In this document: in pieces, positions 12,169 to 25,861 of the stretch
Position numbering within the stretch: position 1 is the first letter of the stretch
Layout: every line of letters begins with the position of its first letter
Notes under the pieces: model-generated
Database searches by the model: none
The model's input: only the letters and a program-made list of their open reading frames with translations
Told to the model about the DNA's origin: nothing
Made by a program: the position numbers and the translations under genes
Assembly: GCA_019925105.1 (NCBI GenBank)
Contig: JAHGAU010000011.1
Location: 1,240,001 to 1,304,000 of the forward strand
Direction of reading: 5' to 3'
Length of the DNA stretch: 64,000 nt
Source of the DNA: Niebla homalea
Lineage: Eukaryota; Ascomycota; Lecanoromycetes; Lecanorales; Ramalinaceae

Positions 12169-14110
12169 AAAAAATTTTAATTATATATATAAATTATAAA
12201 TTACTTATAGGGTTTATAAATATAAATTATTATAAAGATATTTTTATAAGGTAAATAAATAAGTTAAGAAGGCTATATATTAAAATTGAATATATTAAAA
12301 AAGAAATTAATAAAGCGGCGGATAATTTATTAAAAGCATTATTTAATAATTTAAATTACGTACTTAATAAGGTAATAAAGAAAATAACCTTTAAGGTATA
12401 AAAGAATAAAAATAATACGGTATGGTTTTAGAAAAATAATAAAAAAGGATATTATATTATATTAAAGGAACTCTTTAAAAAAGTAAAGAAAAATAAAATT
12501 AACGCTTATAATAATATATGAATTACGATATAATAATTAAAAGGTTAATTAACTTAAAACGCGGAAGGAAAGTTAACGGGGAAAAGCATAAATAAAAGGA
12601 AGAAAATAAATATAAAAAAATTATAATTACGAAATAGAATATATATAAATCGATTATAAACTTATGGAATTATTAAAATTTAAGGAATTACTTTATTATA
12701 AAAACGATAATTAATATACCGATATTATTAAATATCTTAAAATAAAAATAAAGTTAAAAGAAAAAAATATAATTTAATAAATTAAATTCAATAAATAACT
12801 TATAAACTATAGGTTTAATTTAATTATTAATAAGTTATTTTACCGATATAGAAAGCGTTAAACGATATATTTAATAAAGGAAAAGATAATATAAATACTT
12901 AAGGAGGTTTATAATAACGTGGGATATTTTTTATTAAAAATTATATTAAAAAAACTACGGTATTATTATTAATAACCGGATATAATAAAAAATATTACGA
13001 AATACATATAAAAGTACCTGGTTTATACGAAGTGGATATACGGAAGCCGTACGGTTCTATTAAGTTTAATTAAGGTAAAGGCCCTTTTTAATTTATTTAA
13101 AGCAGACTTTATTAACCCTTTTAAATAAGTATAGGGTGGTCTTTAATACGTTTTTAATATAATAAATTATTTCTTATGATTTATATAGTTATTTTATACC
13201 ATATTAATTAAAGCAAAAAACGTAATTATTACGTTAAAAGAATATATAAATTATCACTTAAAACCCGTTACGATATATATAAATATCGGGAAAATATTTA
13301 TAAATAAAAAAATAGGAAGCTTCTTCCGGTTATATAATATTTAATTTATCTTTATATTAAGTATAATATATAAAATAATAAATATAATAAAATTTAATAA
13401 TTAAATTTAATAAAACGTAATAAAGAAAACGTAAACTTAATAAAAATATAATTAAATATAAACGGGAAAATTAACGATATTAAATATTAACTTAAAATAT
13501 ATTAAATATTTAAAGTATACCCTTATTAATATTCTTTTTAAGGTCGAGCCGGATATAATATATAAACGTAACGTAATTAAATTAAAAATTAAAATACGTA
13601 TTATAAAAAGAATAATACCATTTTTAAAAGAAATAATATATAAAGCTGTTTAAGGATTTATAATAGACCGGGTAAATATTAAGGAGGAATTATAGGAGAA
13701 GTTAAACGTAATAAAAGACCGATAGAAAAAACGTTACGATAAAAAAATATAAAGTTAAACCCCGCTAAAGGAAAAGCAATTAATTATATAACGGGATTTT
13801 ACCCTTAATCTTAAAAAGCTTAAGCCTTATTAAGTCAGACTATTTATTATTAAGGGCTTTATAGGAGAATATAAAGCTTTATATATATTAAAAAGGATAA
13901 ATAGAATTCTTATATTTAACTTATTTTATAAGGATTATCTTAAAGTATTTATACTGTATATTAAGTATTTTAAACCCTCCGATAAGTTAAAGTTAAAGGT
14001 AATAAAAAGAATTAAAATTTAATAAACGTAAATGGAAAACGCTTTAATCCTTTAGAAACCGTTATAATTATAAATAATACGATTTAAAAAAAGAAAATAT
14101 ATATAAATAA
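12155..14110 (+). pseudogene. Gypsy-1 pol, right part: rest of RNase H, integrase
   Basis: Continuation of the Gypsy-1 polyprotein after LINE-A. The RNase H end reads Y-x-L-L-I-G-F-I-N...then N-K-A-A-D-N-L-L near 12310-12335, matching the usual K-A-A-D-x-L-S-R. The integrase zinc-finger region lies at about 12900-13045 (H/N-N-V-G-Y-F...L-R-Y-Y-Y...P-D). A-D-F-I-N-P-F at 13102-13122 is the A-D-F-I-G-P-F block with the first catalytic Asp (13105-13107) preserved. The integrase C-terminus runs to about 14000 (P-F-I-I-x-G-F-I-G-E-Y, then L-F-Y-x-D-Y-L-K-V-F). A purine-rich stretch at 14083-14096 could be the polypurine tract and 14115 (TGTTATTT) the 3' LTR start, but no matching 5' LTR was found. 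Confidence 0.8.
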
Positions 14111-17100
14111 TATGATGTTATTTTTTTTATATTTTTGTCTTATTTACTTTTATATTTCGGTATATTAAAAATCTTAAGAAAATACGGATTTAAAATCAAA
14201 AAAAAAAAAAAAGAAAAAAAGGAATAAATAGTTATTTTAATAAATATAGTTAAAAATAAAAAATTAAAAAAGAAGGGAAGTAAAAGTATAATAAAAATTC
14301 AGAAAAAATAAGTATAAATAAGGGGAAGTTAAACCTTTAACTTTTTATTTATAGTCTTTTATTTATTAAATTATAAATTATAAAATAATGAAATTATAAA
14401 AAGTTATAATTATTTATAATTAAAAATATTTCCTTAAAAAAAAAAAGAAAATATATTAAAAGTAATATATAAATAAAAGTATAATTAAGTATTAAGGTTA
14501 TATATTAAAAAATCTATTTAAAAGGACGTTTTTTTTATAGATTATAAGTTTAAATATTAAATTTATTATAAATATTATATTAAAAATACGGATAAAATAT
14601 ATTATTAATATATATATAAAATCTATTTTAAATAACGGGTAATTAAAGCTTTAATTACGTTTTAAAAATGGGTAATTAAATTTAATATTGTCCTTTATTA
14701 CGGTAATTATAAGGTATAAGACTATATTAATTATCCCATCTTAGGAACGGAAAAGAAAATAAAGCGGAAGGACCGGTATATATATAAGGACGTAACCTAA
14801 AATGAAAATAACCCGTTATTAAGGAGGTAACCTAACGGGTAAGCTTAGTAACGCAATTAAAGAAGTTAATAAAATAACTTAAAAACTGATTAAGGCTTTA
14901 ATCTATAAATGGCTATATATATACTCTTTCGGTAAAACGTATATTAAGATTAAGATTATAATAATACGTTTAATAACTTTAATCCGAGTTAAAGTTAAAC
15001 GATATAAATTAAACGATATAAATTAAACGCGATAAAGTTAAAAATAATCCGGAATATAAAGTTTATTAATATTAATAATATAAAGTTAAAAAAAGATATA
15101 AATTTTTCCTTAAAATATAATCGTATTATTTACGGAAGTAACTCTGGTTAAGAACGATTAAAGAGTTATATTTAAGTTAAAAACTTTAAAAACTATCATA
15201 TATATAAAGATAAAATAAAAAAAGGAACTTATTAAGGGAGAAATACTTATAAAATACGGGTAAAAACTACTATATATATATAGTATAAATAGCGGACTTA
15301 AAAGGAGGGGAAGTTAATAAAAAAGCCTGGGTAAACTTATTATTTAAATAAAGAATTAATTAATAATTACTTTATATATAAAAGGGAAAAACAACTTATT
15401 AAAATTAAGGCCGATAAAACTTAAATTAAAGATGTCCTTAATTAAATCTAGGTTGGATAAGCGGTATTACCTTTTTTTAAGTAATTATTTACGAGACTTA
15501 ATTAAAAAATTAATCTTTAAAGGAGATAGGCTATATTTTATATAAACTCTATTATGTTAAGTAAGCTTATATAACTAAGATAGTCCTATAATTCCGGTAG
15601 GGCCGGATTAACGTATTAATAAAGGGACTATTTAAACTAAAGGAGTTATTTAAGTTAATAAACGAAAAATAAATAATATAGATAATTAGATTAATTAAAC
15701 GGATAAAAACGGTAAATAATAATTAAGCGGGGATTATTAAAGTAAATAAATAACGGAATTAAATAATTAAGATTTAAAAATAAGCTATAATAATAATAAA
15801 TAAGTATTAAAAGTAAAAAATATAATAAAAAATACTTATTAAAACTATAATTATTAAGTTAACTATAAATTATAATTAATTATAAAGCGTATATAACCTT
15901 TTATATTAGACTTACGATTAATATTAAAATTAAGTAATATATAACGTATTAAAGAAAAAGCGTTTACTTAAATTATATTCCGATATTAAAAATCTATAAA
16001 AAGGAATAAATAATAATCGATTAAAAAGCGAATTAATTTATATATACCTAAATAGAAATTATAATTACCCGGCCGGTACTTAAAGACATAATTTGAATAA
16101 ACGTTATTTAATAAACCTTTAATACGATAATAATTAATAAAAATGAATCGATAACCGTTATTAATTTATTAATACCGGGTATACGTTTAAGTACCTCTAT
16201 ATATATGAAAGGCGTAAACTTAAATATATACCGTAAGAAACTCCTAGAAGTAAAAAAGTTAAAATAAATTAAGGTTAAAAAGGACCGATAAATACAGCTT
16301 TAGATAGATTATTTAATTAATATCTAAATAAACCTTAATAATAATAAAGATATATTTATTTAATTTAACGAAATTAATAATTAAAGTACGTTTTTTAAGG
16401 TATAAAAATATAATAAAAGTAATTTTAATTAATATAATTTAAATTAAAAAATCTGAAAAAACTATAAAGAAGTTAATATAAATATAAAGTAAATAATTAA
16501 TATTAAGGTTATAAATTCATATATACTTTTAAAAGGATAATTAATAATTAAGTACATAATTAAGTTAAATTCAGAATAAGTTAATTAAAATATAAAAGGA
16601 ATTAAAAATTAAAAAAGTTAAAAAAATAAAAGAATTTAAAGAGATAGGAAAAAGTAAAAAAGGTAAATAAGTAAAAAGGATAAAGTAAACGGTTACGCGG
16701 TACGATTATTAAATAAGCAAATAATTAAACGTTACCTTTAACGTTTTACTTACTAATAAAACCGGCTGGGACAGAACTTAATAAAAATAATAAATAATAT
16801 TATTACGTTTAAAAGGAACCTTTTTTAATATATTTTTAGAAATACCTATATCGGAACAATTATACGTAAATTATTAAAAGAATATAAAAATATATTTTAT
16901 TTATAAATAAATACGGCCTTAAAAATACTTAATATATTAATTAATTAAGGGAAAAGCATATAAGCAGATAAAAGTAAATATTAAAAGTTATAATAAGGAA
17001 TATATTTTCAATAAATATTATTAAGTATAATAATAAGCGTTAAAGGAATTTATATAAAGGTTAAAAAGCCATCTAAAGACTAATAGATAATTATTTTATT

Positions 17101-18164
17101 TTTTTTCTTTCTTTTATTTTCTTAAAAAGCAATATATAAATAATAATAATTATAATAAATTATTACCCCTTAATTACTTTCTTAATACCAATATAATATA
17201 TTAATAAAAAGATAATACCAATAAATGAATATAAATTAAATAATTACGTATAATATTATTTTAAATATATTAATAAAAAAAGATATTAAGATTTATAAAA
17301 AAATTTAAATAAAACTTACTTAAACGATTAAGCCTTTTTAAGATATATTTAAAGTTATATAACGAATTTATTTAAGATATATTTAATAATAATAAGATTA
17401 AAAGAGATATTAAAAGTATATAAATAAAGAAATAAGGTAAAAAATAATCGATCGTAAGGTTTTATCCTTATAAAAAGCGGTATTTATAATCTTTTAATAA
17501 GCGGAATAAGGTATATTATACCTTTATACGGATTAAATATATTATATTTAAAGAAAACATAAATATAAATAGCCTGAGCTTTAAGATAAATAAATATAAA
17601 GTATTAAGGTTATTATTATTAATAAGTTAGAATAATAAAATTAAGGGGTTATTCCTAAGAAAATTAAGTTTTAATATACTTATTTATTATTATTAAATAA
17701 AATCTAAGAATAAGGCTATAAAAAAGGTAAGTAAATATATATATAAACGGCGTTAGAAAATAAGAAGTATTTATTAATAATACGTAATATTAAAAAGGTA
17801 AATTTATTATAAAAGGAATAAAGGTAAGTTAATACCGTATTAATATTTCTTTAACTTTCATATTTACGATAATTTAAATTATTAAAAGGATATTATAAAA
17901 GGCATTTATATAATTAAAATATATATAAATAAGTATAATATAATTTAAAGTATAATAATACTAAAGGTAATACCTTATTATAAAGGGAGCTAAAAAGGGG
18001 GAAAGTATAAAAGATATTAAATTTACGGATAAATATATAAAGGAATAGAAACATTAAAAGGGTTAATTAAGGGTAAAATCGATTTATATATACTTTAAAA
18101 GGAGAAAGGATAACGGATTATTATAATAAGGAACCTATACTTTATTAACTTATATAGGGGCTGC
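14111..18164. other. Unclassified RIPped DNA
   Basis: About 4 kb in which I recognise no transposon domain. It may begin with the Gypsy-1 3' LTR (candidate start 14115). On the + strand, the frames around 16080-16500 and 17440-18150 read for long stretches with only TAA/TAG interruptions of the RIP type, so a degraded coding sequence is likely, but I see no catalytic motif. A small tandem repeat lies at 14996-15028. No similarity to the LINE, Gypsy-2 or Copia sequences in this window was seen by eye. Confidence 0.5.
14996..15028. repeat. 14-bp tandem repeat
   Basis: The unit gatataaattaaac occurs twice in a row (15001-15014, 15015-15028). It is preceded by a partial unit ending ttaaac and followed by a diverged one. 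Likely simple-sequence noise in AT-rich DNA. Confidence 0.6.
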
Positions 18165-18247
18165 GGCCCATCTTCAATTATACTCCATTGCCATCTGCTA
18201 TTTTATCACTTTTGCTCTTTCCTTCCTTCCCATCTTTTCTACTTCTT
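18165..18247. other. Un-RIPped island of unknown origin
   Basis: About 83 bp of ordinary composition, rich in CpA and TpG sites that elsewhere are all mutated (for example ctccattgccatctgc and the pyrimidine stretch ctctttccttccttccc). It sits exactly where the Copia RNase H frame stops matching the family on the right and the unclassified region ends on the left. It may be single-copy filler DNA at a deletion junction or a later insertion. I recognise no gene or element in it. Confidence 0.7.
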
Positions 18248-21200
18248 AAAGTTAATATTATTATATATACGTAATCCGGGTATAAAATACGGGGTTCTGA
18301 ATAAAAGTTATAGCGCCTTAATTATTTTCATAAATAATAATAATAAAGAGGTTCCTGGCTTAATATAGCCTGATTTTATTTAAAAGTTATTTAAGTTATA
18401 AAGCCTTTTTAATTACTTATATTTTTCCTATATATTCCGTTTTATAAGTAAATAGGGTAACCGTGGTTTAACGCTTAAAACATTAGTTAATTATAGCATT
18501 TCCGATATTAAATATATAGCCTATAATAAACCTCCAGGTTAAATTTACGGTAAAATTAAAATCAATATAATTATTAAAAGCTTTTAATTTACCTTAATAT
18601 ATTAATTAAAAGATAATAATAATACGGAGGTAACGTAAAATTCTTTTTATTAACTTTTAATAATATTTAATAAAATTTAAAATATATCGATTAATTATTA
18701 AGGTAAAATAAACGATATTTAAGTAAGTTTTAAATATAATATATATTAAAGAGTTTACGGTTAATTAATATTTCTTCCGGAAAATTATCTCGGCCTTATA
18801 ACCTTTAAGTATAAATTTTAGCTTATATTTCGGCTTTATAAGGATATATATAAAGGTAATATCTTATTATTTATATTTCTTAATAATTTTTCTAATTAAG
18901 TCGGAGTATTTTATTTCAATGATCTTTTATAATAGTTATACTTAAGTAATAATAAATTAACCTTAAATTAAATATACGGAATTAATTATTAAATACCTTC
19001 TTTAAGTTTACGATATTTTCTTTAAATAAATTAATAATTAAGATATCATCTATATAAAGAGTTATAATTATCTTATCTTTAAAGTATATAAATACGTAAT
19101 AGTCCGCAAGTATTAACTTAAACTATTACTTCTTTATAAAGGTAAAAAAATAATAATATTATAATTCAAAGGATTATTTTAATCCGTAAAGGGTTTTATT
19201 AAGTTTATAATATATGTTAATGCCCTTTTCTTAATTATAAGGTTACTTTATATAGATTTCTTTTTTAATTAAGTTATAAAGAAAAATCGTTTTTATATTT
19301 ATTTATTTTAAGTCTTAATTATTAACCGTTATTAATATAAAAAATATTTTATAACTTATAAATTTAACTATAGAAGCGAAAGTTTTATTATAGTTAATAC
19401 CTTCCCGTTATTTATAGCCGCGGATTATTTAATAAGTTTTATATTAAATAATTAAACCGTTAACGTTTTTCTTAAGAATATAAACCTATTATCCCTTTAA
19501 AGTAATTATAACCGGGGATATTATATACTTAAATATAAATATTTAAATATTATTTTTAATATAAAAGCTATATTCATTTTTTTCTATGAATTATTAATTT
19601 ATTTTATAATAAATATTTTCTATAGCTTCTTAATAGGTTTTTAACTTCAATAATTCCGGCTTATTCTTAAATAATATTAATATTAAATAATAGATATCCT
19701 TTTTTTTTATCCGAAATAATTATATTAATAAAGGTAAATAATAAGTTTAAAGATATATTCCGGAGCTTTAAATACGTAAGGATTTTAAGCTTAAAATTAT
19801 TTCGGAGGATAATTTTAATTTCCTCCTATAATTTATTAAACTATTATTTATTTTAATTATATTAAGTTTAAGGGTAATTTCCTTATTTTTTAGCCGGAAA
19901 TACCTTATTTATTAATATATCATTTAAGATATTATTAATAAAGGTATTATCATAGATTTAATTCTTATAATTCTCCCTTAAAATAAGGATTTATTAAGGT
20001 TATATATTTTTTTTTAAATGCTGAATCTTTTCCGTTAAAATATTTTTATTAAAGTTATTTAATAGAGTAATCTTTTGTTCCTTAATATAAACGTTATAGA
20101 ATCGTTTTACTTTCTTATTAAACGTCCGTACTTAAGGGTTAAAGACCCGGTATATTTTAATAATTTTATTATTATAGCTTAATAAAATAAATAAATCGGC
20201 GCTTTTATTTAAAGAAATTTAATATTTTATAATCTTAATTCATATTAATAATCCAATTATTCATAAATATAATAAATTTGGTACTTAATTATTTTACGCT
20301 TAATATAGGGTAATCTTCCTTTTTAAGCTAGATATAAGTTCTTTTATAATAAGGTAATTAATAATTATAACGATTTCCGGTTATAAATTCTTAAGTAAAT
20401 TTATATTATAGATTATTTTATAGGTCCGCTTCTTAATTTCCCGGTTAAATTTTTTACTTATAAGGTTTTATTTAAGGCTGCTTTATACCGTTAATTTATA
20501 AATAATACTATAGTCTTTAAGGTAACTTTAAAAGTCCTTTAATATATATTTACCCTTATTATTTATCCGTAAATACCTGAGAATCCGGTTAATAATTTCG
20601 TATTTAACTTAAAATTACTTAAATTTACGGGCTACGTCCGATTTATAAATTACCGGATAAACTTTTAATATATAAGTAAAATCATTCCGGAAAATAATAA
20701 AATATTTAACTATATTAAAGCTTATTAGCTTAATAAATCCCGTAATGTCTAAATAAATAAGCTTTAACGGAATAATCTTTAATATAAGATATCCCTTATA
20801 AGGCTAAGAAATTATTTTATTAAAAACGTAATATATATATATTACCTCCTTTAAAGGCTTTTTTATTACTTTTATTTACGTTTAAGGGATGTCTTTATTA
20901 ATACTTTAATTAACTTACCGATAAATTAAAGGTTAAAATACCCTATTTTTATATATTAAGTTAATATATCGTTTAATACGTTAAATACTATTATTATTAA
21001 TTAAGGTAATATTTAGAAATCTAATATAAAAAAACTATCTTTACCGGGAGTATCTAAATTTACCGGGTCCTTTAATTATTATCCGTTTAACCCGGGAAGT
21101 TATTATTTTAACTTTATTATTTAAGAATTAAATCTTTAAAAGGAAGTTTACTTTATTATTAAAGGAATAAATAGAGTTTAAAAACTTAATTATTACCTTC

Positions 21201-21385
21201 CTTCCGTTAATATTATGGGTTATCCGGGCGGTATTAATACCGTTTATATAATTAATTTATATTGAATTTAACCTTAAGGATATTATTTAATAAGGTTAAA
21301 AATCGTTATTAAAAGATTCTTTTTAATAAAAAAGGTATTTATTATAACCATTATTTAAGATTATTAGCTTTTATAAATTAACTAA
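18248..21385 (-). pseudogene. Ty1/Copia pol: protease, integrase region, RT, RNase H (truncated)
   Basis: Read on the - strand. The protease-like string N-N-G-Y-N-K-Y-L-F-Y lies at about 21330-21356 (pre-RIP D-x-G-C-x-K-H-L-F-C). The reverse transcriptase active site L-Y-I-D-D-I-L-I-I is intact at 19039-19059, with Y-I-D-D at 19045-19056. RNase H follows: R-F-I-I-G-Y-I-F-N-I-G (about 18520-18560), T-x-x-T-Y-K-T-E-Y-I-G (about 18410-18470; usual S-T-x-E-A-E-Y-x-A) and Y-E-N-N-Q-G-A-I (about 18310-18335; usual G-D-N-Q-G-A). The order PR-RT-RNH with Y-[IV]-D-D is Copia. The frame stops at 18247 before the end of RNase H and no 3' LTR follows, so the element's 3' end is lost. The 5' part lies at 44948-47524, beyond LINE-B. 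Confidence 0.85.
21371..21385. repeat. Target-site duplication of LINE-B, left copy
   Basis: The 15-bp sequence ttataaattaactaa precedes LINE-B and recurs at 44933-44947 after its tail. This shows that everything between is one insertion (with a further insertion nested inside) into the Copia element. Confidence 0.88.
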
Positions 21386-24300
21386 GAATATTTTATTAGG
21401 AGATGGCGACGAACAACGGGACCCCAGAGGTTCAAAACGATGCACGCGTGCATAACTTAAGTAATAGTAAGGTAAATATTTTAAATACGATAAGCGGAAG
21501 CGGAGTAATAATAGAAGTAAAAAGGGTAAAAGGGTAAACGGCCCCTATCAACGGAAATAGTAATAATTTATACGGACGGCGTAATAAATATATAATAAAG
21601 GATTCTTAAATCGAATAAGGAACTTATAATTAACGAGATACGCGTAAAAAGACGTATATAACGCGTAAAAGTAATATAAATATAAAAAATAAATAAAGGA
21701 TAAAAGGGATAAGGACGGCACCCGGCGATAGATAGAAAATAAGCGGGGGCGGAAAAGGTTTTATTAAGTATATATAAACTAAAAGAAAGCCGGATAAGGA
21801 TAAAAGAGTATTAAATAATTAAAAATAAGCTATAAAAAAAGTAATTATTAAATACGCGGAAGGAAAGTAATAAAGGAAAAAACAATAAAAACGTTAAAGG
21901 GTTTCCTTACGGTTAAATAGAAGGATATTATATTAAAAACCTGGCTAATATTATAGATTAAGTTATAAGGAGTAAAAGATTTTTACGTAAAAATAGGGGC
22001 GGGATTAAAGGATTTAAAGAAACTACGTAAAACTTAAAAAACGGCAATAAAAATACCGGTAAAAAGAAACGAAAAGAATTAAAAAAAACTATATATAAAA
22101 TAAGGGAATAACGGAAGAAGTTCTATAGATAAGGATAAGGGTATATTAAGTAATAAAAGCTATGAAAATAGCGTTTATATTAATGGTAAAAAAATAAAGA
22201 TTAAAAAAAATAACGATATTAAAGAAAATAAAAATAATAACTATATAATTATTAAATAAAAAGGAAAAAAACGTAATTTTAAAATAAATTTTTTATAATT
22301 GATAAAGGCGTTTAAAGTAATAAGGGAATCGTTAATAAAGTAGATTATCGCAATATATAAATTATAAAGTAAAGATATCTTCCTTAATATAGTTTTATTA
22401 AAAGTGAAAAAAAAGGCTTAGGAAATTAAAAGGATAAGCCAATAAAAAGGGATATAAAACGGTAAAAATATTAAAATAATTATTTACTATTATAATAAAC
22501 GGGATATACTTAATAAAGTTTATAAAGAAGGAAAAAGAGGCTACCTTAAAACGGATAAAAAGGAGAATATAGTCTTTTATCCCGGGTTAAAGATTATTAA
22601 CTATAATCTCCCCCCATAGTAAAAAGGCTAAATACCCTTAACCGGATAAAGAAATACTTTATAATTATCTTAAGCGTAACGTTAATAAGGATATACGATA
22701 ACATCCTTAATAAAAAGGTAATAAAGGGTAAATCCTTTAAATTAATAAGGTTATAGGATTAAACAATAAATATTTATTAATATTTTAAATATTAAGAATA
22801 CAGATATATTATTATAAAGTACCTTAATAATATAAAGTCTACGGTATACGCCGAAGGGTATAATATATATAAATACGCGGGCTTAATAATAAAGGGCTTA
22901 ATAAAGAACGTATTAAAATACGCGGTATATAAGAATAATAATTACTTAACGTAAGACTTATAATATATAATAAAAGCTAAAAAAGATTTAACGTAAAAAA
23001 ATTAAGATAATAATTAAAGTATAACGTTATAATTCGTATAAATTTAAATTAATAAAGTAGTTAAAAATGATCTTAAGAAGTTAATAAAGTTTATTAAATA
23101 AAAAAAATTAAAACGTAATAATTAATAACGTAAAAAAAAAAAAAAAACTTATAATAATATTAATCCTTAAAACCAGCCGCTTAATTAAGATAATTATTAT
23201 AATTAAAAAACCGGGATAAATAACGTTTAACTTTAAAAAAAAAAATATTTATATAAATAAAAATTAATAAAAAGAACTTAATAAAAATTAATATATAATA
23301 CGTTTATACTTTTAAGGGTAATATAATATAATATATATAAGGAAATAATTAAAGTTATAATATTAATATTCGGATTTAAAGAAATAAAGGATATTAATAT
23401 TATAATAATATAAAAGTTATTATATAATCCGTATATACGTTTTTTAATTAACCCGGAAAATAATTTTTATTTAACCTTTAAAAAAGATAAAATAATACGG
23501 ATATATTTCTTTATAAATAAAAAGTTAAATATAAATAATTAAAATATTATTTATTATAAAAAGAATTTATATACGTTTTAAATAATATAAAAAAGAAATA
23601 TTAAAGGAAATTTAAATATTTATAATATATATAATCCGCCGCCGATTAATAAAAAAAGGTTTTTTATAATCTTATTACTTAAGGATATTATAATTATACT
23701 TAATAAATATTTCTTAATAAGAAATTTTAATTTTTAATATATTAAATAAAATGAAAAAAATATATAATTAATTATATTAAGTTTAAAAAGTTATTAATAA
23801 TTATTATTTAATCCGATTTTACGTTATTAACGTTAAAAGAAATTATAATATAAAAAGGTTTAAAATTTAAAATTATAATTAACTTAACGTTTAATTCCGA
23901 AAATATTATTAATATAATTATTATATACGGGTTATAAAAGGACTTATAATATAACTCGGATTATATACCGATATAAATAACCTTAAATTAAACCGTAAAT
24001 ATAATTTTATTATTATTAATAAAAAAAATATAAAAAACGATTAAAAAAATAAAAGTTTATATAAAAACGGAAGAAATAATAATATAATTTATAAATCTCC
24101 CTTAATTAAATAATAAAGGTTAGATCGATTTCTTTATAAAAAGTAAATAATAAAATTATAAAACGAAATAATTAATAAAATAATTTTAATAATAAAGTTT
24201 TCTTAAAAAGTTAAAATTTATTAAAATAAAAAATATATAATCGTAATTATAAAAATAAAAAAGTTAATTAAAAAAGCTTTTAAATATAAAAATTAAAAAA

Positions 24301-25515
24301 TATTTAATTAATTAAAAATTATATAAAAAAAAAGGAAAAAACTATTAAAAAAATTAAATAAATATATTTTTTATTTATAATATATAATTTAATAGTTTTA
24401 TTTTATAATATTTAAAAATTAATAAAGTATAATAAAGAATAGAATAAAAAATTAAAATTTATCCTTAAATTCTTATTTTTTAAAAGATTTAATAATATAT
24501 TAATTAATATTTTTAACGGTAAAATTAAAGTTTTTAAAAAAGGATTTTTCCTTTTTCCGTTAAAAGTTAATTTAAATAATATTAATAATATTACGTACCT
24601 TAATTTTATATTAATAAATAAAATAATAATATAAAATATAATAATTAAAGTAATTAATAAATTAAAGAAAAATAAAGCCTTAAAATTATATAGGATTTTT
24701 AATAAATTCTTATTAATAATAACCTTATTATTTTAGAAAGTTTTTATTTATTTTTTTTAAATATATTTTAACGTTAATTATTATTTACGTAAATTTAAAA
24801 AAATAAAAATAATTATTTTTTAAAAGTTTATTAAACCGGATTATTTTAAAGTAAAGTTTTATAAACTTATTATATTTTTTTATATATTAAAGAAAGCCTT
24901 AAAAACGATAATAATAAAAATCCTTAATAATTATATAGAAAATTACGGACTTCTCCCTGATTAATAAATAAAAATAAAAAAAAGGTTAATTAATAAAAAT
25001 AGCCCTTAAAAAATTAATTAATAATATATATATAATATAAGGTTATAAGAAAAAGTATATTATAAATATTCTTTCTCTTAATATCGTAAGTATTTTTAAT
25101 AAGGTAAATTATTAAAGGTTATTATATAACTTTAAAAAAAAAGATATTATTTTTTTAATTAAATAAATAAAAAGTTATTTAAATAATTAAATTATATTAA
25201 TTAATTTAAAATAAAAAATAAGCTTAATAAAGCCCATTATAATAGAAATCCTTTAAGTATCGCTTATTTCTTTTATATTATTTTTATTTTTTAATAATTT
25301 ATTAATTAAAAAGCTTATTAAGTTAAAATAAAAGGTTTAAATTAAAAACTTTATTAACGATATTTACCTTTTAATTTATTATATTTTTATACGTATAAAT
25401 TATTTAAAATTAAAATAAATTTATAAAGTTTATTTTTAATAAATTAAAACTTATAAGGCTTAATTTACGTTATATAAATATAAATTTATTTATATAATTA
25501 AAAGTTTAAAATTAT
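21386..25515 (+). mobile_element. LINE-B, 5' part (ORF1, endonuclease, most of RT)
   Basis: Same family as LINE-A. It has a short leader, ATG at 21403, an un-RIPped start (M-A-T-N-N-G-T-P-E-V) for about 50 bp, then a heavily mutated body. Collinear with LINE-A throughout: endonuclease start near 23310, I-I-I-I-stop-K around 23400, reverse transcriptase from about 24650. The RT active site reads F-I-N-D-I-Y-L-L near 25345-25370, keeping one Asp codon. It is interrupted at 25515 by Gypsy-2 just after the RT and resumes at 43249. Part of it (from 22891) is repeated at 32946-35570. Confidence 0.9.
25511..25515. repeat. Gypsy-2 target-site duplication (attat, RIPped gctat)
   Basis: Five bases before the 5' LTR of unit 1. 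The same five bases read gctat at 35566-35570 (unit 2) and gctat at 43244-43248 after the 3' LTR. A 5-bp TSD is normal for Gypsy integrases. Here attat differs only by two RIP-type changes. Confidence 0.8.
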
Positions 25516-25861
25516 TATTAATAGTTAATATTATTTTTACGTTAATATTATAGTAATACGCTATATTGCTGCGCTAAAATAGGCCGTTAGGCCTTAATAA
25601 AGGACCTTGGTAAAAGGCCTTAATAACGGCCTTAATATACGTTATTTATAAGCCGTAACTTAATAAGCGTAAAGCGGGGTAATTATTACCTTTACTTTAA
25701 GTAAAAATTATACCTTAATTCTTTCTAAGTTCCTTAAGAATTAATTTTATTATTAATTTATTTATTAAAGTAATACTTAAGTATTTAGATTATAACGTTA
25801 TGTTTTTTATATTTATTTTTATTAATTCTACCGGTATACCGTTAACGGAGTTAATTTAATA
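25516..25861 (+). repeat. Gypsy-2 copy 1, 5' LTR
   Basis: 346 bp starting tattaatagttaat and ending ttaatttaata. It aligns over its full length with the LTRs at 35571-35916 and 42896-43243. Compared with the least mutated copy (42896-43243), the changes are C-to-T and G-to-A. I could not recognise a primer-binding site in the bases that follow. Confidence 0.9.

Noticed and set aside
14115..14420. Gypsy-1 3' LTR as a defined feature
   Set aside because: It starts with TGTT after a purine-rich tract, but I found no second copy in 1-6376 and no end, so boundaries cannot be supported.
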